In this document: positions 55,101 through 62,437 of the stretch, one piece after another
Position numbering within the stretch: the stretch's first letter is position 1
Layout of the letters: the number at the start of each line of letters is the position of its first letter
Source: Veillonella parvula DSM 2008
GTDB taxonomy: Bacteria > Bacillota > Negativicutes > Veillonellales > Veillonellaceae
Direction: 5' to 3'
DNA length: 64,000 bases
Assembly: GCF_000024945.1 (NCBI RefSeq)
Contig: NC_013520.1
Location: forward strand, 1,078,501 to 1,142,500
Program-made: the position numbers and the translations under genes
The notes under the pieces: model-generated
Told to the model about the DNA's origin: nothing
Database searches by the model: none
Seen by the model: only the letters and a program-made list of their open reading frames with translations

Positions 55101-56037
55101 AATGAATTGCTATACTTTGGCCATCTAAAATAGTATTGCCATTACTTGTAACACCACCATCAACTACAATTTGACCATCACTAGTAATACTAGAGGCCTG
55201 TGAAGAACTCACTACACCTTTAACATTTACCCCAAGACCAGTATTGGTTCCTTTCAGAGTAATAGAGTTTGCATACATTCCCCCAATTGCAGATACATCT
55301 AAGCCAATATTGTTAGAATTACCAAGTTTTTGTGTGTCTAATGTATTAGCATCTATTTTGTTCTTACCCGTGCGAGCTTCAATCGAATTTGCCCAAACTC
55401 CAGCATTTACACTTGCTGCTTCTGTTAAAACTTGTAGCGAGTTAGCATCTTTGGCATTTAGACCGTTTCTATTAATAGCAACAGTTCCTCGCTCTACACG
55501 ATATGAGTTTAGATTTCCTGCTGAATCATATTCAGGTTTACCTGTAGTTAATACTGCTCGATCTGTATTGATAAATCCACCACCATCTACAGTAATACCA
55601 TTAGGATTTGCTATAACTACGGAAGCTTTGTGACCTGCTACCTCAATAAACCCGTTCATATTAGTTGCATTGTGTGAAGTAACCTCGTTAACAATGACAT
55701 TGGCAGAGCCACGCATCATATTAGCATTACCAGGTACATAACCACCAAGCTTAGTATTAGACATTTGGTAAGAGTTATTAAGAATTACACCATTTTGTGG
55801 TACGTTAAAGTTAGTATAATCATTTCTAGATACTCCACCAGCACTAGGGCCAACGACATTTACTAATGTGACACCGTTAGCAGCTTGTCCGATCATGGCT
55901 TGTCTTTCATGTGGCGCATTTCGATCTACCTCTATAGGATTTTCTGCATATACAAACGGTACGACTAAAGGATCAACGATCATTAAACCCATAGTAAGCC
56001 ATACTGCTATTTTATATTGTAATCGTTTTTGTTTCAT
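49129..56037 (-). CDS. Two-partner secretion exoprotein, filamentous haemagglutinin/CdiA-like
   Basis: 2302 residues from the ATG at 56037 (GAGAGAG upstream). Signal sequence to about residue 31 (PFVYA-EN). TPS secretion domain about 45-170: GVTLVNVVGPSAGGVSRNDY, GVILNNS, FIEVAGHKASVVIANPNGIT (20 residues). Long beta-helix of degenerate FHA repeats (for example NTGNIHGDKQVYINAGRDIN). A coiled-coil at about 377-445 interrupts it. A pre-toxin-like boundary AEKATTYNWLEHQNR lies near 1863-1877, with no VENN motif; the 437 residues after it are of another composition (Tyr/Asp/Asn-rich) and match no toxin family I recognise. Exported by the TpsB encoded upstream; probably an adhesin or contact-dependent toxin. 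Confidence 0.9.
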   Translation of the reverse strand: MKQKRLQYKIAVWLTMGLMIVDPLVVPFVYAENPIEVDRNAPHERQAMIGQAANGVTLVNVVGPSAGGVSRNDYTNFNVPQNGVILNNSYQMSNTKLGGYVPGNANMMRGSANVIVNEVTSHNATNMNGFIEVAGHKASVVIANPNGITVDGGGFINTDRAVLTTGKPEYDSAGNLNSYRVERGTVAINRNGLNAKDANSLQVLTEAASVNAGVWANSIEARTGKNKIDANTLDTQKLGNSNNIGLDVSAIGGMYANSITLKGTNTGLGVNVKGVVSSSQASSITSDGQIVVDGGVTSNGNTILDGQSIAIHSNAVVQGDSSTTVYSQEKVNNSGLVNSGNTTTINAKSIDNHEGGRIYGDTVAIKANIVTNHTNSEIEERYHKAGKELEKAKNELDAEWNADISKYKTKPELEEHRQRIKDLTKAYDDVQEKVTAIKVELDSHKSGVIAGRNHVNITSDTIDNTGKGLIYSGGTMDLIAKDGIHNKGATIKATKSIKLDAPTVENNKNVALGVKRVSDGITKNPDKIKVTHPHHKLEGQVFDKSEFPYADDSSGYGVAHIKPVKTPEDEAYNKEMNKNENRINQFTIIRSEAEQTHKKVTNDDPGIISSGGDLITSGILYNDNSRVISGGTFKTNGSIQNISDMISDKTFITGTTQESRTEKKRKRHGYRSKRIRVWGPEVFMTPSITEENVKPIGTIKEHAEDRVSNATIKKVNDSLDPYGLGGGKGKASQTINGLSLPTEALYQIHPDITANALIETDPAFTNRKNFLSSQFMIDALANNPERRSKRLGDGFYEQQLINEQIVSATGKQYLEGYTDNEAEYKALLEAGVAFGKAFKLTPGIALSKEQMDAITTDMVWLETKTVIVDGKAQQVLYPKVYLAKQSAKSMDTMGGIISGKAIVSNANTDILNQGIMTADTIVLGALDVENTGRIDGRTVTIKASQDVINTGNIHGDKQVYINAGRDINVGTQVDRLQHQDVVGRQGTIGVGEKGDLVLSAKRDINLKGAIVHTGDNSKVSIDAGQNINVTTEALSAKKDMTVNSDNYNRTDRRTELGTAILSDSNVTLRAGNDVNIRNGIVNSEHGLTSVEAGNDVTITNGKSYSRDEYGLKYKEKSLLSRTTNIIRTDHEHTGVLSSTIGGDTINVKANRNVSVTGSNILGTNDVLVSAGNDVRTDSGEETQRDDVYQYSKKSGLMGAGIGFTIGSKKVTDTTDGRYINQVASNIASSDGEINVKAGNAIHSTTTNYFSNQPADLSAQNVTVDGKHNTVHIVQSHEEKRSGLTVSVGGQIVNELNNVQQLGKRANSRKNSNLSTLEYLEAANTLKHAYNDGTSYKNAKIEKLLEKEKDILAKADELNKAYQAEHPEEKNAMHPDVKTAINNINNRAKKDRLLNVQVGIGSSKFKQLSELKQENYIGSSIGSKNKVSITANSDNSDKGNIQITGSVIEAPEVNLNATNNLSLDAGTNSSVQHDTYTSSGWSVGATVSPHGNGVIGLEANVYKGKENALETTKTHTGTVIRGNQVNTISGNDTDIIGSKIIGDSVSTKVGHDLKIESLQDTNDYHKVSKNKGISVSYGMSGPARVGFDNSRGTTDSHYASVTNQAGIYAGDGGYNVQVNNATTLTGGIIKGSTDISKNKLSSNSLSMNDIHNEASYSAKTSGYSLSTTKRSKNNPIGITGSPKMGIPVKGNSKSTTHSAISKGIIEVAEKESLEKINHDTEQALNKLAPIFDKKTVEEKQILLNKLSEHGYKLIGDVSVHQQTRLLDKAVKAKMKGENAKADKYYQESKKWGDNGIYKISLHASLGGFLSNYSGSNIISGVKASAVNESLQSFINKSTNPEFRKIISLVIGKVVSGDTGGALAEKATTYNWLEHQNRQDLNYDISQLLFTNAYGYDEDTRWSKLREKVAYYYALMEYERDYHDYYDSDNLVHTTDGGHIGEPYYTDESYSALLNNLFAYVVGSDPNNINYYTHLKEYYYNKFVSEEKYIQDKGYNVRTYDAGWQEDDGQYYNKLINGGTVLNGRFRGKQLELEGYPTVLGDDGQTYYTLDENGRPWYNPNPSNEVKIQLSKEKQQLLVTQRLHKINENSKIESNNESYTVQDGEKALESLYNQIPKIRKQYNGAAEATEIFLYAGDKSDLIGKYGIVDVKGSTNDIQTVVIDKDSVLGQTMVPSERMKLDAIVAFMTILKEKGINIDNTGQSTINSHLGVQSVNQYLTVGTYLISPRVFYDEYNDVYYGTMIVADRWDNGGKLAKLGIISFGEYNNPIHNAYVIQVTNLRKPYNNEVHDIPFSVSGRAVRERL

Positions 56038-56068
56038 ATTTACTCTCTCAATTAATACGTATACTATA

Positions 56069-57934
56069 TTAGAACCGCACACCTGCTTGGAAACCTGCGG
56101 TTATAGAATCAGTTTTGTAACCACTTGGTTTAAATAAAGGAGCTCCAACAAATACATCATAGAATAATCCAGATTTAAATTGCCCTCTCATCCCAAGACT
56201 AGTTCCAACAATAAATTTTCCTGTTAATACCTCCGTACTTGGACCATATACGGCGCCAAAATCAATATTAGCATAAACACTTGATTTCCATTTAGGGATG
56301 TAACTAGCAACCTCATTACGCATATACCAGCCACTTTCAGCCATTAGTGTATTTTCACCATCAAATCCTTGTACAGTATATCGATTACCAAGGCTAATCA
56401 TATCTCTAGAGAATAAACGTTTATCCCCTAATGTCCATTGTCCATGGAAAGATGTAGTGATACTTGCTGGTCTATGTCCCCATATACGTGGAATTTGATA
56501 ATCCACATCTACTAAAAATTGTGTAAATCGAGTGCTAGGTGCTCCATTACCATATTCAGGTTGTGAACCAAACCAACCAACCCCTTGTTTAATAGCCACT
56601 CTAGAATATAACGTGTTTTGCTTAATATATCTTCGTTCTGATATACCTACTTCTAAAGAAGCTGTATTAGCACGTTGTACAGCAACTTCTACATCATTAA
56701 TATAATTTTTAGCATTACGCTTGCTGATAATAATATCCCAACTACGTTTAATCGTTCGGTCTCGATGAAATACATGATTCCACGAACCTCTTACAGCCTT
56801 TGCATGACTAGAACTAATAAATGGAGTAGCCATAGAATTAATCGTTTGATGATATTTCATATCACTATAGGAAATACTAAAGGTATCCTTCCCTCTAGGT
56901 ATTGAATAAGAAATAGTATGGTTTCGACTACCTTTTCGTTCACCATCTTGAGCAGCATCTCGATTAATACTTAAATTTAATGAATCATTAGCATTAAATA
57001 CCCTATCAACTCCAATTGCGGCCGTCCACTGTAGTTTACCAGTATCTTTTAGTCCAGAATCATCTATAGATATCATTCCGTGAATTGGTGTTTTTTTAGT
57101 AGTTTCAAGTACAATATTCGTAGCTAACGGTTTTGTTCCTGGCTCAAGCTCAACAGACACATTTTGAGAGCCAATTCGCTTCATTTGCTCGATACCCTGT
57201 TCTATATTTCGAATATTAAGGATATCCCCTTCACGAATAGGAAATGCATTTTGCCATGTCAATGGTTGTGCATACGTTTTATATAAGACTGACTCTACGC
57301 GACCGAGTTGTAAATTAAATTGTAGATTACCTGAAGCTAATGATTGGGATGGAATGCCAATCCGAGACGTGACGTATCCATGTTCTATAAGTGCAGTATT
57401 TAAGCTAGTAGATAATCTATTTACATCTTCAACTGTAAGTTTGCGATTTACAAATGGTTTAATTGTTTTACGTAGAAACGTAAACTCGTTAGGCACATCT
57501 AATTGTATCTTCTTTTTTTGTGCTTCATAATACAATGGACCTTTAATTAATCGTACACTTACTGCAGAACTATTATCCACAAATGTCGTCTGATCCATAG
57601 TAGTATTTATCATATTACTATATGTTAATTCTGCAGACTGACTAATAGGTTCTTCAACAACACGGATATGAGATACAAAAAAAGATGGCTCTACATGTGC
57701 TGGCTGTTGTGCCGGTACTGTATAACCATCTTGTGATGTTAAAGAACCAGATGAAAAATCTATTCCACCTGTTTGTACTGTAATTCGTCCCTCTCCAAGC
57801 CGCGCCTCTCTCGCTAGTTGTTGTTCTCTCGCTCTATCTAGTTGTTCTTGAGTATCAATAGGTTTAGCACCCAAAATATGTATTGGTACCATACACACTA
57901 AACTTAGACAGAATAATAATTCTCTCTTTTTCAT
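56069..57934 (-). CDS. TpsB outer-membrane transporter (ShlB/FhaC/HecB family)
   Basis: 621 residues. Signal peptide to about 23 (ILGA-KP), an N-terminal helix region QEQLDRAREQQLAREARLGE, two POTRA domains (about 85-280) with IEHGYVTSRIGIPSQSL, and a 16-strand barrel ending GFQAGVRF with the terminal aromatic. The L6 hairpin reads RYTVQGFDGE (518-527) where the family has VRG[FY]; the usually invariant Arg is Gln522. The following GWYMRNEV is typical. It secretes the exoprotein encoded 31 bases downstream. It confirms an outer membrane in this organism. AAAGGAG precedes the ATG. Confidence 0.93.
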   Translation of the reverse strand: MKKRELLFCLSLVCMVPIHILGAKPIDTQEQLDRAREQQLAREARLGEGRITVQTGGIDFSSGSLTSQDGYTVPAQQPAHVEPSFFVSHIRVVEEPISQSAELTYSNMINTTMDQTTFVDNSSAVSVRLIKGPLYYEAQKKKIQLDVPNEFTFLRKTIKPFVNRKLTVEDVNRLSTSLNTALIEHGYVTSRIGIPSQSLASGNLQFNLQLGRVESVLYKTYAQPLTWQNAFPIREGDILNIRNIEQGIEQMKRIGSQNVSVELEPGTKPLATNIVLETTKKTPIHGMISIDDSGLKDTGKLQWTAAIGVDRVFNANDSLNLSINRDAAQDGERKGSRNHTISYSIPRGKDTFSISYSDMKYHQTINSMATPFISSSHAKAVRGSWNHVFHRDRTIKRSWDIIISKRNAKNYINDVEVAVQRANTASLEVGISERRYIKQNTLYSRVAIKQGVGWFGSQPEYGNGAPSTRFTQFLVDVDYQIPRIWGHRPASITTSFHGQWTLGDKRLFSRDMISLGNRYTVQGFDGENTLMAESGWYMRNEVASYIPKWKSSVYANIDFGAVYGPSTEVLTGKFIVGTSLGMRGQFKSGLFYDVFVGAPLFKPSGYKTDSITAGFQAGVRF

Positions 57935-58018
57935 ATTTCTCCTTTTGTAATAAAATATAAACCTGTTTTATATTTCATTATGTTTTTATTTTGATAGTCA
58001 ATAGAGAGTTTAAACTGT

Positions 58019-58064
58019 AAAACCACCTACCAAAGATAATCAATTCATCTTCGATAGGTGGTTT
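58019..58064 (-). terminator. Terminator of the DUF3100/M20 operon
   Basis: Stem AAACCACCTA...TAGGTGGTTT (about 58020-58029 and 58055-58064) with inner pairing AAGAT/ATCTT. T-rich on both sides. It shares its outer stem with the terminator at 61024. Confidence 0.8.
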
Positions 58065-58067
58065 ATT

Positions 58068-59387
58068 TTATTCACCCTTAGCAATACGATCTAAGAGTTC
58101 AATATAGCTTTGTTTATTTAAGGCTGGTGTAAAGTGGTCTAATACATCTTTAGCGCCTGCTGCGTCATCGTATAGTAAGTCTACGATGGTCATAGCCAAG
58201 GCTTGTGCTGTTTTAATATACGCTACATCAGGTACAGAGATTTCATATTCTGCACTGTGTAATACACCACTAATGCAGCCAACCCATGGATGGATAACCG
58301 GCATCAAGTGAGATACGTCGCCCATGTCTGTACTAGCTGTAATATGTGGACCTTGGTATACATTGGCTTCACCAAAGATAGGATTTGAATTTTCTCGCAA
58401 TAGAGCATTCATACGTTCATCATTACGCATCGGTAAATAACCAGGGAGGTCCTTGATAACACATGTGGCCCCTACTGCATCACCACCTGCCTTTAGGGCA
58501 CGATTTACACGATGATTGCCATCTACAATAGCTTCAATATTAGAGGCGCGCACGTAACTTTCAACTTGAACATAATCAGGCACACAGTTTACCAATGTAC
58601 CGCCTTGATTAATGATTGGGTGGAATCTGAAATAATCGCTTTCTTTGAAAGTTTCACGAATAGAGTTAACCCCCATTACACCCATCAAAGCAGCATTAAG
58701 AGCATTGATACCTTCATGAGGTGCTTGAGCTGCATGAGCTACCTTGCCGTGATATTCAATCAGTTTAGATACGAAACCATTGGAGGTACTACCAAGCCCC
58801 ATTTCACCAGCTGGTGTTTTGGCTGTCTCTACATGCATTTGCATGGCCATATCGATATCGTCAAAAGCACCTTCATAGATAAGCTGTTGTTTACCGCCCA
58901 TATACTTGAGTTTTCCTTGCTCACGCAATTTATTGCGGTAATCAATTTCAATCATTTCCTCTGCAGGAACAGCAAATAATACGACATCACCAGCAAGCTC
59001 ATCCATCACAGCTTGTAGGCCAATAGCTACGGCAAACATATTGGTAATTTGTACATTATGACCACAGCAATGAGCAGCCCCTGTTAAATCATCGGCACGA
59101 GGATGGCGAGGACAGAGAATAGCATCTAATTCCCCCACCATGGCAACCGTATATTTGCTATCACGGCCTTTCATTCTACCTTTTACACCTGTCAGTGCAT
59201 GACCAGTAGTATAAGAAATGCCAAGTTCATCAAACATATCTTGAACCTTTTTAGAGGTTTTTACCTCTTTAAAACCCAATTCTGGTTCAGCCATAATAGA
59301 TTCTGCTAGTTCTCGTAAACGCGGTTGTGCATCAACAATAGCTTTACAAACACGTTGTTTTACTTCTTCCTTTGTTATACGGCTCAT
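58068..59387 (-). CDS. M20-family amidohydrolase (AbgB-like)
   Basis: 439 residues from the ATG at 59387, chosen for AAGGAGATA upstream. M20 peptidase family: MVGELDAILCPRHP (metal Asp/His region), GAAHCCGHNVQITNMFAVAI (20 residues), VPAEEMIEIDYR (catalytic Glu pair), MQMHVET, dimerisation domain GKVAHAAQAPHEGINALNAAL and HITASTDMGDVSHLMPVIHP with the last metal His. Closest in pattern to aminobenzoyl-glutamate or indole-acetyl-amino-acid hydrolases. Substrate unknown. Last gene of an operon with two membrane proteins that probably import or export the substrate. Confidence 0.88.
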   Translation of the reverse strand: MSRITKEEVKQRVCKAIVDAQPRLRELAESIMAEPELGFKEVKTSKKVQDMFDELGISYTTGHALTGVKGRMKGRDSKYTVAMVGELDAILCPRHPRADDLTGAAHCCGHNVQITNMFAVAIGLQAVMDELAGDVVLFAVPAEEMIEIDYRNKLREQGKLKYMGGKQQLIYEGAFDDIDMAMQMHVETAKTPAGEMGLGSTSNGFVSKLIEYHGKVAHAAQAPHEGINALNAALMGVMGVNSIRETFKESDYFRFHPIINQGGTLVNCVPDYVQVESYVRASNIEAIVDGNHRVNRALKAGGDAVGATCVIKDLPGYLPMRNDERMNALLRENSNPIFGEANVYQGPHITASTDMGDVSHLMPVIHPWVGCISGVLHSAEYEISVPDVAYIKTAQALAMTIVDLLYDDAAGAKDVLDHFTPALNKQSYIELLDRIAKGE

Positions 59388-59519
59388 AATATCTCCTTTA
59401 TAAAATCGACCGTATAAAATACGGTCGATCATGTCATCATGATATATAGATATCTTATAAAATATAAATCTATAATTATATCTTAACATAATTTAGACAT
59501 CTAACATTATGATTTAGTA

Positions 59520-59981
59520 TTAAATTAAACCTTCTAAATGAAGTACTAATTGGGCTAATGCTGTTGCACAGATGAAAGTACCTGCTGTTACAGCTAGTGC
59601 AACAGGAATAATGCGCCAAGATAAGCGACGGAATGCACCAAGATCTTTACCTAAGGATAAACCAGCATAAGCAAGTACAGGTGTTGTTGTTGCAAGGAAT
59701 GTAACTTGACTAGTTTTAGCAATAATCCATTCTTGGCCAGGCATACCTGGTAATGATGCAATAACACCAACTAAAGATACCCAGAATACCATAGGTAATT
59801 TATTAGCATATGGCAAGTTAGAGATTAAAGCACCAATTGTAGCAAGAACTGCCAAGATAGCTACGCCAACTAAACTATCGCTAAATAGATGTTTACCATC
59901 CATTACGTTACCTACTGCAGTGATGATAGCAGCGATACAAATAACGATGACAAATTGTGTTAATTTTTCACTTTTACTCAT
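59520..59981 (-). CDS. Small integral membrane protein, partner of DUF3100
   Basis: 153 residues with four to five hydrophobic helices: TQFVIVICIAAIITAVG, LVGVAILAVLATIGALI, PMVFWVSLVGVIASLP, VTFLATTTPVLAYAGLSL and IIPVALAVTAGTFICATALA. It starts 8 bases inside the end of the DUF3100 gene, so the two are translated together and probably form one transporter. No family name is certain. The GLSLGKDL and TPVLAYAG pattern recalls small transporter half-units such as those of the YeiH or CidA/LrgB sort, but this is loose resemblance only. Confidence 0.75.
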   Translation of the reverse strand: MSKSEKLTQFVIVICIAAIITAVGNVMDGKHLFSDSLVGVAILAVLATIGALISNLPYANKLPMVFWVSLVGVIASLPGMPGQEWIIAKTSQVTFLATTTPVLAYAGLSLGKDLGAFRRLSWRIIPVALAVTAGTFICATALAQLVLHLEGLI

Positions 59982-60777
59982 GATGTGCTGCCTCCTCTGC
60001 TAAATCTTGTTCACGGGTACGGCCTGTAAAGAAATTGTATGTTTTCTCCATAACTGGTAACGAAACAAATAGGCCAAAGTATACGCCTAGAACGGTAGTC
60101 AACAAGTTTGCAGCCCCAGCAAGAGCCATAATTTGTTGTTCATAATCTGGATATACTGCAATGATTGGAGCCGTAGCTGCCGCCATCATACTAGCACTAC
60201 CTACGCCAGCGCCCATAGCTAATGCTAATGGATGAAACCAACCAGATTGTGCCAACATGCCAGCCAATACGGAGGACCACATAGCACCGATAAGAACGCC
60301 ACAGATGTACATGCCCATAACGCCACGGCCCTCAGGAGAGCTAAAGCCAAATTTATCGATAATAATCGCTACATTCGGCTCACGGTCTACAGAGTAACAA
60401 GCACCTACTGCTTCACGACGCATACCTACTAATAAAGCTACCGGTAAACCGAATACAATAGTACCAAAGAAATGACCAAGCTCTTGTAATAACAATGCCC
60501 AGCCAGCACTTGTAAGAATACCGAGATTTGGACCAATACCAAGTCCTACTTTTACCATTAAGATCATAACGGCAATACCGATATAATCGGCAGATTTTTC
60601 CATCTGTTTAATCGTAAGAATTTTAAACTTAGGAATAGAAATTAATAAACCTAGAATCAATGTGTACAATAATGGCAACAATACAACAGGACCTAGTTTT
60701 TTTATGCCTATAAATTCAGCAACTACAGTTAATACAAGCGCTAGAAAATGTATTTTGAGATTTCCCAAAAGCTGCAT
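59974..60777 (-). CDS. DUF3100 membrane protein, probable transporter subunit
   Basis: 267 residues, eight or so hydrophobic segments. Distinctive blocks: LGPVVLLPLLYTLILGLLIS, MILMVKVGLGIGPNLGIL, AGWALLLQELGHFFGTIVFG (20 residues), ALLVGMRREAVGACYSVDREPN, PEGRGVMGMYICGVLIGAM and ALAMGAGVGSASMMAAATAP (20 residues), which fit DUF3100. Repeated Gly-rich GxGxG re-entrant-like segments suggest a carrier fold. First gene of a three-gene unit ending with an M20 hydrolase, so it probably carries an amide or N-acyl amino acid substrate. AGGAGGT precedes its ATG; promoter at 60815. Confidence 0.75.
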   Translation of the reverse strand: MQLLGNLKIHFLALVLTVVAEFIGIKKLGPVVLLPLLYTLILGLLISIPKFKILTIKQMEKSADYIGIAVMILMVKVGLGIGPNLGILTSAGWALLLQELGHFFGTIVFGLPVALLVGMRREAVGACYSVDREPNVAIIIDKFGFSSPEGRGVMGMYICGVLIGAMWSSVLAGMLAQSGWFHPLALAMGAGVGSASMMAAATAPIIAVYPDYEQQIMALAGAANLLTTVLGVYFGLFVSLPVMEKTYNFFTGRTREQDLAEEAAHHE

Positions 60778-60814
60778 AATGACCTCCTATAAAATATGCT
60801 ATAAATATTATTTT

Positions 60815-60844
60815 ATTATATATAATCTATATTTATAGAGTCAA
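60815..60844 (-). promoter_or_regulatory. Promoter of the DUF3100/M20 operon
   Basis: Minus-strand TTGACT (60844-60839), 18 bases, TATAAT (60820-60815), 37 bases before the start codon. Confidence 0.65.
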
Positions 60845-61023
60845 CTTTATATTTATATCTATGTATAAAACTAAACCTTTTTAATTAGAACAATTTTTAA
60901 TACGCTCTAATTCTATCATTAAGTAAATATTTAAAACTCTCTTTTAAATAAAATATATTAATTTTACTGTATATAGTTTTTAGCATTCTAATTGAATAAA
61001 TCATTATAATTATATAGATAAAA
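60845..61023. other. AT-rich intergenic stretch
   Basis: Between the DUF3100 promoter and the larA terminator. Very AT-rich, no open reading frame with a ribosome binding site and no repeat or RNA element recognised. Confidence 0.6.
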
Positions 61024-61054
61024 ATATAAACCACCTATAAAAGATAGGTGGTTT
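61024..61054 (-). terminator. Terminator of the lar operon
   Basis: 11-bp stem AAACCACCTAT/ATAGGTGGTTT (61028-61038, 61044-61054), 5-base loop, then ATATTTT on the minus strand, about 50 bases after the larA stop. Confidence 0.85.
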
Positions 61055-61104
61055 ATAAATTAACCTCTAAAATACAATCTAATAATTCAATCTACTGATA
61101 TAAA

Positions 61105-62382
61105 TCAAGATTTTACTACAACAGATATACCATCAGGAATGACTGTAATGCTTGCATCTTTACCTTTTAATGTCAAAGCTTTATTCAATGCTTCATCGAA
61201 TGTATCAGCATGTTGCAAATGCATATCTGTAAGCATCTTAGGATCACATTGATCTGTTACAACAATAACTGTAAATTGATCTAAAATACGAGCCAAGATT
61301 TGCATTTCCCATTGGTCTGGAATTGTTTCATTACGAGGAACCTTAGCAATGCGATCTAGTAATTCACGAGGTGTTTTCGCATTTTTAAGATTTTCGTATA
61401 GAGATTCCCCACCATGTCCATCATTACATGCGGCAATCATGATAATAATACCATCTTTTTTACAAGTTGCTTCTGCGGCGGTCATACCTTTTACAGCTTG
61501 ATATACGTTTTGATCTAATGGGTAACCACCATTTGTAGTGATGACGATATCTGCTGGTACAGCTTTCACACTTGCTAATTCAGACACAAAAGCACAACCA
61601 GTTTCATGAGCGTCTTCCATATCACCAGCGAAGGCATTGATAATATGTTTTTCTGCATCAATGACTACATTTAAAATAAAAGCTAATTTCGCAGTACGAC
61701 CAGCGTATACCATATCCTTATGAATTGGATTATTTTCGATAATACCTGTACGAGCATAAGGACTGTTAATAAATTCGGCACAGTGATTTGCCATTACAGT
61801 CACTTCGGAAGCAATACCTGGTAATACGCTTTTTCTACCACCAGAGAAACCAGCAAAGAAATGTGGTTCAATAAAGCCTTCAGAAACTAATAGCTCAGTT
61901 TCTACAGCTAGTTTATTGATAATACACTCACCACCGGATGGTAATACACCAATTTTTGCCATTTGACTAGCATCGCCAGAAATATGATTTACAATCTTTT
62001 CATTCGCTACGATTTCAGGACCAAATTTATCTACCATTTCTTCATGAGTAGTAGGACGATGGAAACCAGTTGCCAATAAAATGGTAATATCGATAGATGG
62101 ATTGGCTTCACGAATACGGCGAAGTAGAATTGGCATCGTAATTTTACTAGGTACTGGACGCGTATGGTCACTTGTAATAATGACCATGTTGGATTTCCCC
62201 TTAACCAACTCTTCTAAGCGTTGGCTACCAATAGGGTTATCTAGCGCATGTTCTACTAATGCTTCTTGTGATAGCTCAGCCTTATAAGAATGTGCTTTAG
62301 ATTCTAATATACCTGCTATATTTTGATCAGGAATATTGATATCTACAAAACCTTTTGAATAGGGTACTTTAAATGTTTTCAT
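61105..62382 (-). CDS. larA: Nickel-dependent lactate racemase
   Basis: 425 residues from the ATG at 62382 (AAGGAGTG upstream). The residues known from L. plantarum LarA occur at identical positions: His108 in ATGFHRPTT, His174 in IEPHFFAG, Lys184 in GGRKSVLPG (carries the nickel-pincer nucleotide) and His200 in MANHCAEF. SDHTRPVPSK binds substrate. It interconverts L- and D-lactate, which would let a lactate fermenter use both isomers; LarA homologues acting on other 2-hydroxy acids exist, so lactate is likely but unproven. Last gene of larB-larC-larA; 55 bases after larC. Confidence 0.93.
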   Translation of the reverse strand: MKTFKVPYSKGFVDINIPDQNIAGILESKAHSYKAELSQEALVEHALDNPIGSQRLEELVKGKSNMVIITSDHTRPVPSKITMPILLRRIREANPSIDITILLATGFHRPTTHEEMVDKFGPEIVANEKIVNHISGDASQMAKIGVLPSGGECIINKLAVETELLVSEGFIEPHFFAGFSGGRKSVLPGIASEVTVMANHCAEFINSPYARTGIIENNPIHKDMVYAGRTAKLAFILNVVIDAEKHIINAFAGDMEDAHETGCAFVSELASVKAVPADIVITTNGGYPLDQNVYQAVKGMTAAEATCKKDGIIIMIAACNDGHGGESLYENLKNAKTPRELLDRIAKVPRNETIPDQWEMQILARILDQFTVIVVTDQCDPKMLTDMHLQHADTFDEALNKALTLKGKDASITVIPDGISVVVKS

Positions 62383-62437
62383 GAAAATCACTCCTTAACT
62401 AAAAACTACCAAACTATAAATAGATCGCTACGACAAA

